A stretch of 13,461 nucleotides of DNA from Solobacterium sp. (lineage in GTDB: Bacteria > Bacillota_I > Bacilli_A > Erysipelotrichales > Erysipelotrichaceae). The first letter of the stretch is position 1; every line of letters begins with the position of its first letter. The position numbers and the translations under genes are program-made. Shown here in pieces: positions 7,558-13,442 of the stretch. The stretch covers positions 1-13,461 of the forward strand of contig JAFOLE010000096.1 in NCBI GenBank assembly GCA_017419465.1, read 5' to 3'. The notes below the pieces were generated by a model, which searched no databases, had not been told where the DNA came from, and saw nothing but the letters and a program-made list of their open reading frames with translations.

Positions 7558-9474
7558 ATGAAACGCTTCTATGGATTTGACCTTGGAGATGCGGAGTCCG
7601 CTGTCTCCCTGCTGGAAAAGAACAGCGAACTTCCTCCGACCATTCTTGAAATCGAAGGTGTCCGCAGTTTTATTACGGCCTATGCCGCACTGTCGGACGG
7701 CACGCTTCTGATTGGTGAGAATGCATGTTATGCAAAGGAAGCGCGGAAACGAAAGCTGCGCTTCAAGTCCCGCTTTCTGAAAGATCCTGCGGTCGAACAG
7801 GATATCCGCAGCTTTTCGGCCGGCGTGCTCGGCGCACTGTATACCAGCGGAAATCTTCTCCGCAACGATGACAGTTCCTGTTTCTACATCGGCTGTCCGG
7901 CCGGCTGGAACCGCAATGACCGCGAACGCTACCGCAGTATTTTTGAACGCGTCGGTTATCCGCCGGTAAAGGTGATTTCCGAATCCCGCGCAGCGCTTGT
8001 CTCCGCGTGCCAGTCCAAGCATCTTCAGATCGGATACAACATCATGGAACATCCGATGCTGGTGGTGGATATCGGTTCATCAACTACTGACTTCGCTTAT
8101 ATCAACCACGGACGTGAAGTGGAGATGCAGACAGGCGGTGAGGTTTATCTCGGCGGCGGTGTCATGGATGAACTGCTTTTAAATCATGCCATTGAACATT
8201 CCAGTAATCCGCAGAAGATCCGCCGGATCTTTGAAGAATCCGAGGCATGGAAAAACTACTGTGAGTTTGCCTGCCGCAGATTAAAGGAAAAATACTATTC
8301 CGACATGGATTATTTCTCGGACCATGAATGCAGAGACTCCGTTCTGATCCGGCACTCCTTCCCGCCGGTCCGTCTCAGTATTGAGATGAACGCTTCGATT
8401 GCGGACCATCTGGAAAACGGAAGCAGTGAACATCTGGACGGAGATTCCTTCCGCAGTGTATTCCTTTCCTCCCTGCGCAATGTCCGCGAATCCATTTCCG
8501 GCGATACCCCGCAGCTGCTGTTCCTTACCGGCGGCGTTTCCAAGATGCCCGGCATCCGTCAGTGGTGCACGGAAGTATTCCCGGAGGCTGTCATCATCAC
8601 CGGTGCTGAGCCGGAGTTTTCCGTATCCCGCGGTCTTGCGTGGACCGGAAAGATTGATGAGGAGCTGCGCGAGTTCCGCAAGGAAATCGAAGATCTGAAC
8701 AATACCTCCGTTGTGGAGGATATTGTAAAAGAACATATCAATGAACTGTACCGGGATATCGTCGATACGATGACCAAGCCGATCATCCGCAATGCGGCCA
8801 TTCCCGTATTCACCCGCTGGCGGGAAGGTGAGATCGTCAAGCTCACCGATACCAACGAGGCACTGGAAGCGGAGATTGCGGCATATCTGCGCACGGATGA
8901 AGCGCGTGAGCTCATGGTGGAGCCGATTACCAAATGGCTCAAACCGATTGCGGAAAAACTTGAGGAATATACGGAGCCCATCTGTATCCGCCACAATGTG
9001 CCCTACACCGCACTGAGTCTGAAGTCCTTCATGAAGATCAGTGACATTGATGTAAAGATCAGCGCAAAGGATGTCTTTGCGGTGGAGGAGATCACCTGGC
9101 TCATCGATTCCATCATCTCCATTGTTGTAGGTCTTCTGTGCGGCGGAAGCGGTGTGGCACTGATCGCCAGCGGCCCCACCGGAATCTTTGCGGGTATGAT
9201 GATCTCCATTCTCGTGCTTGCGCTCGGCAAGGACAAGATGGAGGAACTCCTTCTGAAGACGGACCTGCCCCGCCCTCTGCGGAAGATGCTGCCGAAGAAT
9301 ACGATCGAATCCCGGCTGGATGCCATCTCCGCTGAAGTTCGCACAAGTCTCTATCATTCCCTGGAAAATGAGAAGAATGAAGAGATCACCAACCGGCTGA
9401 TTTCAGAAATCTCCGCACAGATCGAGGACTGCCTGACCAAAATGGCAGAAATCGTCGAGATTCCGCTCGGCTGA
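7558..9474 (+). CDS. Hsp70/actin-fold ATPase with C-terminal membrane-hairpin domain
   Basis: A 638-residue protein. Residues 1-365 form an Hsp70/actin-type nucleotide-binding domain: phosphate-1 YGFDLGDAESAV (5-16), the Hsp70-like IGCPAGW (111-117), RAALVSA (144-150), phosphate-2 LVVDIGSSTTDFAY (168-181), GGEVYLGGGVMDE (193-205), adenosine motif LFLTGGVSKMPGIR (321-334) and SRGLAW (357-362). No Hsp70 beta-sandwich substrate-binding domain follows. Instead residues 366-505 are charged and helical, then 513-556 is a Gly-rich hydrophobic pair (including VVGLLCGGSGVALIASGP and IFAGMMISILVLALG), then an 80-residue amphipathic tail. It is coupled to the preceding membrane protein by a 2-base gap and followed by a terminator at 9501. 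It may be a membrane-associated chaperone-like or actin-like machine; no client or pathway is visible. Annotation tools would probably call it only 'Hsp70 family protein'. Confidence 0.88.
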   Translation: MKRFYGFDLGDAESAVSLLEKNSELPPTILEIEGVRSFITAYAALSDGTLLIGENACYAKEARKRKLRFKSRFLKDPAVEQDIRSFSAGVLGALYTSGNLLRNDDSSCFYIGCPAGWNRNDRERYRSIFERVGYPPVKVISESRAALVSACQSKHLQIGYNIMEHPMLVVDIGSSTTDFAYINHGREVEMQTGGEVYLGGGVMDELLLNHAIEHSSNPQKIRRIFEESEAWKNYCEFACRRLKEKYYSDMDYFSDHECRDSVLIRHSFPPVRLSIEMNASIADHLENGSSEHLDGDSFRSVFLSSLRNVRESISGDTPQLLFLTGGVSKMPGIRQWCTEVFPEAVIITGAEPEFSVSRGLAWTGKIDEELREFRKEIEDLNNTSVVEDIVKEHINELYRDIVDTMTKPIIRNAAIPVFTRWREGEIVKLTDTNEALEAEIAAYLRTDEARELMVEPITKWLKPIAEKLEEYTEPICIRHNVPYTALSLKSFMKISDIDVKISAKDVFAVEEITWLIDSIISIVVGLLCGGSGVALIASGPTGIFAGMMISILVLALGKDKMEELLLKTDLPRPLRKMLPKNTIESRLDAISAEVRTSLYHSLENEKNEEITNRLISEISAQIEDCLTKMAEIVEIPLG

Positions 9475-9500
9475 ACTTCAAGGCAATACCCTGAATCTGA

Positions 9501-9541
9501 AAAACAGGTCTGAACGCTGTGATAACGCTCAGACCTGTTTT
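9501..9541 (+). terminator. Rho-independent terminator of the Hsp70-like module
   Basis: A perfect 13-bp stem AAAACAGGTCTGA (9501-9513) pairs with TCAGACCTGTTTT (9529-9541) around a 15-base loop. The T-run closes the plus-strand transcript 26 bases after the ATPase stop. AraC-like coding sequence begins in its last bases. Confidence 0.85.
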
Positions 9542-9862
9542 CTTGCCGCCTATATTCAGCGGCACTATACCGAACCGATCAGACTGGAAACCCTGATGGA
9601 TATCGCACATATGTCCAAGGCATGGTATATGCGCATGTTCCGGAAGTATATCGGGACCACTCCGTACAATCACATTCTTTCGTTGCGCATCACCAAGGCA
9701 AAAGAGTATCTGGAAGTGACGGATATGACCGTGCACGAAATTGCCACGGCAACCGGATTCAGTGATGATCCTTCCTTCAGCACGCGCTTTTCCGCAATGA
9801 CGGGAATGAGTCCGCTGAAGTACCGGAAAGAGGCAATTACACGGAAACAGCTTCCGCTGTGA
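9539..9862 (+). pseudogene. N-terminally truncated AraC-family regulator (DNA-binding domain only)
   Basis: Frame 9539-9862 encodes only the C-terminal double helix-turn-helix of an AraC regulator: it opens FLAAYIQRHYTEPIRLETLM, continues AHMSKAWYMRMFRKYIGTTP, then MTVHEIATATGFSDDPSFST and TRFSAMTGMSPLKYRK. AraC homology runs upstream of the first available ATG (9596) with no start codon, and stops at the terminator of the Hsp70-like gene. The ~170-residue sensor half is missing. Translation from ATG 9596 (weak GGAA upstream) would give 88 residues beginning inside the first helix-turn-helix, so a working regulator is unlikely. The stop overlaps the convergent minus-strand gene by 26 bases. 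Relatives of this type often sit divergent to GH36 genes, so it may be the old regulator of the gene at 6445; that is inference. Confidence 0.82.
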
Positions 9863-10535
9863 CAGCATTCTCTTCTGCTGGTTTCCCATCCGGGACAGGC
9901 ATTGAATGATTGCCGGTCAATGGCTCTGCGCCGATTGGAGCGCAGTATTCCATCTGCCGCATACACTCCCCATACAGCCACGGATACACCTCCGCAATTT
10001 TCTCCAGCACCGCCTTGCGGTACAGCGGATAGGCAAAGGATATTCCGGTCTTTCCCTTTGCGGAATACAGAAATGAATCATAGGTTGTCAGGTTATGCCG
10101 GATGTAATTGACCGTCCATCGCTCGATGGTCTTCAGATCCGCACTGCGGACGTTGCGGTCATATTGTCCGGTTATGTCATACCACTTCTGTTTCGCATCG
10201 ACCGCATCATCCACAACCTGCGCATAATCCACTTCTTCCACCCTGATCCGCGCAATCGCATCGCTCAGCCGTTCCTGCATCTTCCGGTTCTTTGTGCGGA
10301 CCGCCGCCTGCGCCCGTTTCTGATGCACACTCCGCCGCTTCAGATGGGCTGTGAATTCCGAATTTCTCTCCGCTTTCAGAACATCATATTCTTTCCACAG
10401 ATACATATTCAGCTTTCGGTAATAGGGATTGCGGCAGACCATCGGCGGCGGGAGAAGCTGCTCGATCAGATCGTCCGACCAGCCTCGTTCCTTCAATGTT
10501 GTCTTGGTAAAATTTCGTTCTTCTCTCTGATACAT
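9837..10535 (-). CDS. Uncharacterised 232-residue protein
   Basis: Not recognised as a named family. The ATG at 10535 is chosen over the upstream open frame (to 10724) because GGAGG lies six bases ahead and the upstream part runs through a terminator. The protein opens MYQREERNFTKTTLKERGWS, followed by LIEQLLPPP and NPYYRKLNMYLWKEYDV; a basic central helix follows (AHLKRRSVHQKRAQAAVRTK). Later come VNYIRHNLTTYDSFLYSAKG and VLEKIAEVYPWLYGECMRQM. The last ~30 residues are Pro/Ala/Glu-rich and look disordered. No signal peptide or membrane segment. The W-S/T start, Leu-Pro-x-Pro step, basic Ala-rich helix and 'VNYIRH..L..YD' block give the impression of a recurring bacterial family of unknown function; this was not checked. 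It is separated from the patatin gene by a terminator, so transcribed alone. Confidence 0.82.
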   Translation of the reverse strand: MYQREERNFTKTTLKERGWSDDLIEQLLPPPMVCRNPYYRKLNMYLWKEYDVLKAERNSEFTAHLKRRSVHQKRAQAAVRTKNRKMQERLSDAIARIRVEEVDYAQVVDDAVDAKQKWYDITGQYDRNVRSADLKTIERWTVNYIRHNLTTYDSFLYSAKGKTGISFAYPLYRKAVLEKIAEVYPWLYGECMRQMEYCAPIGAEPLTGNHSMPVPDGKPAEENAVTAEAVSV

Positions 10536-10550
10536 AACGGACCTCCATAT

Positions 10551-10565
10551 ATTTCTTTTAGAAAT
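10551..10565. promoter_or_regulatory. Small dyad upstream of the uncharacterised gene
   Basis: An exact inverted repeat ATTTCT-TTT-AGAAAT lies 16-30 bases before the start at 10535, close to the ribosome binding site. It could be an operator or a weak RNA hairpin. AT-rich sequence makes chance occurrence quite possible. Confidence 0.2.
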
Positions 10566-10593
10566 CAATTTGGAAAAATCCGTGCGTTCATAT

Positions 10594-10626
10594 AAAAAAA
10601 CATCTGAATAATCACACTTCAGATGT
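10594..10626 (-). terminator. Rho-independent terminator of the patatin-like gene
   Basis: Read on the minus strand, the 9-bp stem ACATCTGAA/TTCAGATGT (10618-10626 with 10600-10608, 9-base loop) is followed by a run of seven T (complement of A at 10594-10600). It lies 36 bases after the stop at 10663 and isolates that gene from the one at 10535. Confidence 0.85.
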
Positions 10627-10662
10627 CTGTAAGAAATCCTGCAGTCCGGAAGGAACGCAGAC

Positions 10663-11505
10663 TCAGCGGTACCAGTCAAGGATCTTTTCCGCGTCATGGA
10701 ATCCTTTGAGATAAAGATGCTCAATTGCGTCTTTGTCTTTGGACAGTGTTTTCATATTGCCGATCGTATCCGGCGCCACGATCAGCACCTTTCCGAGTTT
10801 TTCATATTCTTTGGCCAGCGCGAGTTCCGTATTGTACATCGTCGCACGGTTTCGCATCGTATGCGCCGCTTTGGGATATTCTTTTTCCAGCAGTCTTGCG
10901 ATGAGTTCATCCTTTGCGGCAGAACGTTCAAAATCTCTCGGCCTTGTCAGAACCAGAACAATCCGGTCACAGCCATCCTCAAAGCATTTCAGTACCGGAA
11001 TCGGATCACTCATTCCGCCGTCATAATACGGGACGCCGTCGATCTCATATGCCTGATTGACGACCGGCACACAGCAGGAAGCCTTGATCGGATCGTAGTC
11101 ATCCTGTCTCATATCATTCATCATATCGAAATAATGCGCCTTGCCTGTCAGGGCATTTGTGGCGACAATCGTAAACGGAATTCCCGATTCCCTGGCGGCC
11201 TTGAAGTCCAGCGGATACTCGCCCCAGGAGCCGGAAAGCTCATCGTAAATATAATCCAGATCCACATAATTGCGGTCATGGATAAAATTGGAAAGACTCA
11301 TATATTCCCTGCGGAAACTGTAATCAGTGTAGAACGTATAGTTGCGGCCCTTCTGATGGGCAAGATAGGAGCTGATGTTTGCACTGCCCGCCGAAATGCC
11401 GACACAGTAGTCAAACTGAATCCCGAGAGCCATGCAGAAATCAAACACGCCTGCCCCATAGGCGCCTCTTAATCCGCCGCCGACATCAATTACACCTGTT
11501 TTCAT
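10663..11505 (-). CDS. Patatin-like phospholipase family protein
   Basis: A 280-residue patatin-like serine hydrolase of the bacterial RssA/YjjU type, expected to hydrolyse acyl esters of lipids using a Ser-Asp dyad. The oxyanion-hole motif VGGGLRGAYGAGV lies at 8-20, the nucleophile elbow GISAGSAN at 36-43 with S38, and the catalytic Asp in YDGGMSDPIP at 161-170 (D162). There is no signal peptide, so it is cytoplasmic or peripheral. The ATG at 11505 is chosen because GGGGG stands six bases ahead and homology begins at MKTGVIDVGGG; the longer frame to 11589 has no support. It has its own terminator and lies between two monocistronic genes. Its physiological substrate is unknown. Confidence 0.92.
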   Translation of the reverse strand: MKTGVIDVGGGLRGAYGAGVFDFCMALGIQFDYCVGISAGSANISSYLAHQKGRNYTFYTDYSFRREYMSLSNFIHDRNYVDLDYIYDELSGSWGEYPLDFKAARESGIPFTIVATNALTGKAHYFDMMNDMRQDDYDPIKASCCVPVVNQAYEIDGVPYYDGGMSDPIPVLKCFEDGCDRIVLVLTRPRDFERSAAKDELIARLLEKEYPKAAHTMRNRATMYNTELALAKEYEKLGKVLIVAPDTIGNMKTLSKDKDAIEHLYLKGFHDAEKILDWYR

Positions 11506-11524
11506 TGGACACCCCCTGCCATAC

Positions 11525-11571
11525 ACACTGTTATCAGTGTAACGCATTTTCAAAGACACCGTCAGTCTGAC
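11525..11571. promoter_or_regulatory. Two dyads in the patatin gene leader
   Basis: Upstream of the patatin start are two exact inverted repeats: ACACTG-TTAT-CAGTGT (11525-11540) and GTCAG-T-CTGAC (11561-11571). They lie 20-66 bases before the ATG, where promoter and operators are expected. No convincing -35/-10 pair was found, so they are reported only as candidate protein-binding sites. Confidence 0.25.
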
Positions 11572-11600
11572 AGTACATCCGGTTTCCATGCCCGGAATAC

Positions 11601-11636
11601 AAAAAAGCAGAATATACCATGCCTGATATATTCTGC
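11601..11636 (-). terminator. Rho-independent terminator of the TlpA-like gene
   Basis: On the minus strand a perfect 10-bp stem GCAGAATATA/TATATTCTGC (11607-11616 with 11627-11636, 10-base loop) is followed by six T (complement of A 11601-11606). It starts 16 bases after the TAG stop at 11653 and confirms that TAG there is a genuine stop. Confidence 0.88.
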
Positions 11637-11652
11637 CGTTTACTGCTGTGTT

Positions 11653-12888
11653 CTATGCTTTTTTCAGCGTGATCATTACATCGGAGCGATCTTCCGGAAC
11701 GGCGAATTCCTCCGTACAGGGTGCATAACCTTCCGGCGCCTTCTGAACATGGACCGTATATGGTCCCTTATCCGCCGCAAATGATGCCGTTCCTTCCGCA
11801 TCCGTCTTTCCCATCATGCAGGTAATATCGGAACAGAACTGAACCGCGACCCCGGCAACCGGATTTCCGGTTTCATCGCTGACAATGACACGGCAGGTAT
11901 TCTTCACTTCTTCAGGAATATCTTCCGAAGCCGGTTCCGCCACGGCACCTTCTCCCGCAAGAAGACCGCCGATTGTTTTTTCATACTCCGAGATATCCCC
12001 CGGAACACCAATGATCGGGTATGTCATGATCGTTCCTTCCCGGTTGACAAAGAAGGTTGTCGGAAGGCTTTCCACCTTCAGTTCATCCATTCCTTCATAC
12101 GGCAGAAGATTGATATACGACAGATTCTTTTCGGCGATCAGCGCTTTGCATTCATCGTTTTTATCCACCCCGTCATCACAGATTCCGATCACTGCCGCAT
12201 TCTTTGTTTCAAGACGCCGGTGAATATTGCCGAGCTCTTCCAGTTCCTTTTTGCAGGGACCGCACCAGGTTGCCCAGATATTGATCATCGTTACCTCATG
12301 GGCAGAGAACAGATCCTCACTCTTCACCGGATTTCCGTTGATGTCCTTTGTCTCAAAACGGATCGTTTTGCCGACAAGGTCAGCGCCGGCAATCTGCGGT
12401 CCGATAAATTCAGCATTCTTCAGCACATCGATCAATGCGGCCTGAAGGTTACGGAGTTCTTCCGCAAAATCAGAACCGATCGCCTTCATATATTTTTCAT
12501 CGTTGTCCGGGTTGGTGATGGCATAATACGTGATGTCCTTGTATTTTCCGATTTCCGTAAACGTGTCCCCGGAATCTTTCGCAATTTTCAGTTTCTCTGC
12601 AATTTCCTTCGGTCCCTGTCCGCCGCCGATGCCGGCAACCTGCAGAACAGTCCCCATGGCATCCGCCAGTTTCAGACTGTCAGCCTGGCTCAGTTCACCG
12701 GTTCCGGATTTATCGCGCATCGCTTTTATATCTTCTTCCGTTACCGCAATATAGGTATACATCATGAAATAGACGCCGTCCCCCATGTCTCCGATTTCCA
12801 TCGGTGAAAGCACTCCTCTGGGGTGATCAAACACATCGGGATAGGTCAGACGGAATCCCATGCTGTAAAACGTTTCTGTTCTTCCCAT
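11653..12888 (-). CDS. TlpA-like thioredoxin-fold protein with N-terminal novel domain and C-terminal Ig/Cna-B-like domain
   Basis: A 411-residue three-part protein. Residues 1-165 (MGRTETFYSMGFRLTYPDVF and onward) are an unrecognised domain. Residues 170-310 are a TlpA/ResA-like thiol-disulphide domain: IRFETKDINGNPVKSEDL, MINIWATWCGPCKKE with the CxxC pair C209/C212, and SLPTTFFVNREG with cis-Pro 276. A short acidic linker is followed by residues 330-411, a carboxypeptidase-regulatory/Cna-B-like beta-sandwich (ETGNPVAGVAVQF, KTDAEGTASF, GPYTVHVQKAPEGY). No signal peptide, lipobox or membrane helix is present, although both the TlpA and Cna-B parts are usually extracellular; extra cysteines (332, 352, 357, 391) are present. 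The ATG at 12888 follows AAGGAG with six bases between; the longer frame to 12924 lacks a site. It stands alone between a -10 box and its own terminator. Confidence 0.87.
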   Translation of the reverse strand: MGRTETFYSMGFRLTYPDVFDHPRGVLSPMEIGDMGDGVYFMMYTYIAVTEEDIKAMRDKSGTGELSQADSLKLADAMGTVLQVAGIGGGQGPKEIAEKLKIAKDSGDTFTEIGKYKDITYYAITNPDNDEKYMKAIGSDFAEELRNLQAALIDVLKNAEFIGPQIAGADLVGKTIRFETKDINGNPVKSEDLFSAHEVTMINIWATWCGPCKKELEELGNIHRRLETKNAAVIGICDDGVDKNDECKALIAEKNLSYINLLPYEGMDELKVESLPTTFFVNREGTIMTYPIIGVPGDISEYEKTIGGLLAGEGAVAEPASEDIPEEVKNTCRVIVSDETGNPVAGVAVQFCSDITCMMGKTDAEGTASFAADKGPYTVHVQKAPEGYAPCTEEFAVPEDRSDVMITLKKA

Positions 12889-12912
12889 GCTGTTCTCCTT
12901 TTTTGTGTATCT

Positions 12913-12918
12913 ATTATA
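12913..12918 (-). promoter_or_regulatory. Likely -10 box of the TlpA-like gene
   Basis: The complement reads TATAAT, 24 bases before the ATG at 12888 and just upstream of AAGGAG. A TTGAGA (complement of 12929-12934) lies only 10 bases away, too near to be a standard -35, so only the -10 is proposed. Confidence 0.4.
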
Positions 12919-12945
12919 AAACACACCATCTCAACTTATTTGCCG

Positions 12946-13158
12946 TCATCTGCCAGCTTTTCGAGCATTCGCACCTGCCCATTTTCTGAACGCAATGCCA
13001 CGTTTTGAATTCACTCTGTAGCCAACGCTCAGAATCATATCCGGATTGTATATCCTGGGGGTTCTGTCTCCTGAACTTTTATCGGAAAAACCGATAGAAA
13101 AGTCACTAAATCCGCCCCCATTAACATTTGTGGTAAAAAAAAGAAAACATAGAAACAA
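12946..13158 (-). pseudogene. Fragment of a RhuM-family (virulence/phage-type) protein
   Basis: Codons at about 13086-12976 encode SSGDRTPRIYNPDMILSVGY followed by RVNSKRGIAFRKWA, a stretch highly typical of RhuM-family proteins, which are usually ~330 residues. Only about 37 residues of the family core remain. The N-terminal part of the open frame (from 13158) is low-complexity and unrelated, and the frame ends soon after with GANARKAGR. Another frame over the 3' end reads RMLEKLADDGK and stops at 12936, so the C-terminus is also broken or swapped. The fragment lies between the tRNA scar and the TlpA-like gene, as a relic of earlier mobile DNA would. No function is expected. Confidence 0.72.
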
Positions 13159-13162
13159 AAAG

Positions 13163-13187
13163 AAAACCCGCTGTTCATGCGGGTTTT
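13163..13187 (-). terminator. Rho-independent terminator downstream of the tRNA-Asn fragment
   Basis: A 9-bp stem AAAACCCGC/GCGGGTTTT (13163-13171 with 13179-13187, 7-base loop) is followed on the minus strand by T-rich TTTTCTTTTTG. It starts 4 bases past the CCA end of the tRNA fragment and is probably the original terminator of that tRNA transcript. Confidence 0.8.
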
Positions 13188-13191
13188 GATA

Positions 13192-13236
13192 TGGCGCCTC
13201 AAACAGGGCTCGAACCTGTGACCTAGCGGTTAACAG
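13192..13236 (-). tRNA. 3' half of a tRNA-Asn(GUU), probable attachment-site core
   Basis: On the minus strand, CTGTTAA (13236-13230) is the anticodon loop with anticodon GTT at 13234-13232. Next come the 3' anticodon stem CCGCT, the variable part, a T-arm ACAGG-TTCGAGC-CCTGT, the acceptor strand TTGAGGC, discriminator G and encoded CCA (13194-13192). No D-arm or 5' acceptor (GCCTCAA would be needed) exists to the right; the upstream bases GGTGA do not pair properly with CCGCT. This is therefore a displaced 3' fragment, as left when an element integrates into a tRNA gene. The reconstituted tRNA should lie beyond the right edge. Nucleotide match to a particular genome was not checked. Confidence 0.85.
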
Positions 13237-13299
13237 TCACCAGTCCGCCCATTATTAGTGGTTTGATTTAGTGAAAATCAGCAGCAATCCGATACAGTT

Positions 13300-13323
13300 A
13301 AAATGGCTCTATAAAGCCGTTTT
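13300..13323. terminator. Hairpin with T-run at the element edge
   Basis: AAAATGGCT (13300-13308) pairs with AGCCGTTTT (13315-13323) with one U-G pair and a 6-base loop; T-run 13320-13325 follows on the plus strand and an A-run precedes it. It may terminate transcription entering from the chromosome before the integrase promoter. Confidence 0.5.
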
Positions 13324-13331
13324 TTGTAATT

Positions 13332-13344
13332 CAGTGTCACTAAA
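13332..13344 (+). repeat. Direct repeat CAGTGTCACTAAA, copy 1
   Basis: This 13-base sequence recurs exactly at 13409-13421, and a shortened form GTCACTAAAT occurs at 13102-13111 on the other side of the tRNA scar. Copies flanking an attachment core beside an integrase gene resemble integrase arm-type binding sites; that role is inference. Confidence 0.6.
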
Positions 13345-13354
13345 AAGCCAACAA

Positions 13355-13383
13355 TTGACATTAGTTGAATTTAGGTAAAAAAT
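13355..13383 (+). promoter_or_regulatory. Putative integrase promoter
   Basis: A perfect TTGACA (13355-13360) lies 17 bases ahead of AAAAAT (13378-13383, four of six matches to TATAAT). The start of transcription would be about 50 bases before the ATG at 13443, with the second 13-base repeat between them. Confidence 0.4.
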
Positions 13384-13408
13384 AGAGAAAAATGGCATAT
13401 ATTTGTCA

Positions 13409-13421
13409 CAGTGTCACTAAA
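13409..13421 (+). repeat. Direct repeat CAGTGTCACTAAA, copy 2
   Basis: Exact second copy of the repeat at 13332. Flanking TTTGTCAC at 13403-13409 and 13422-13429 extends it to a cluster of three GTCAC motifs just before the integrase ribosome binding site, where a bound integrase could repress its own gene. Confidence 0.6.
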
Positions 13422-13442
13422 TTTGTCACGAAGGAGCCGGTC

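Noticed and set aside
8281..9357. Minus-strand open frame of 358 codons opposite the Hsp70-like gene
   Set aside because: The plus strand carries ordered ATPase motifs; the minus frame has a composition typical of antisense translation.
13192..13300. Complete tRNA gene at the right end
   Set aside because: The sequence 5' to the anticodon loop has no D-arm or matching acceptor strand, and the anticodon stem does not pair properly.
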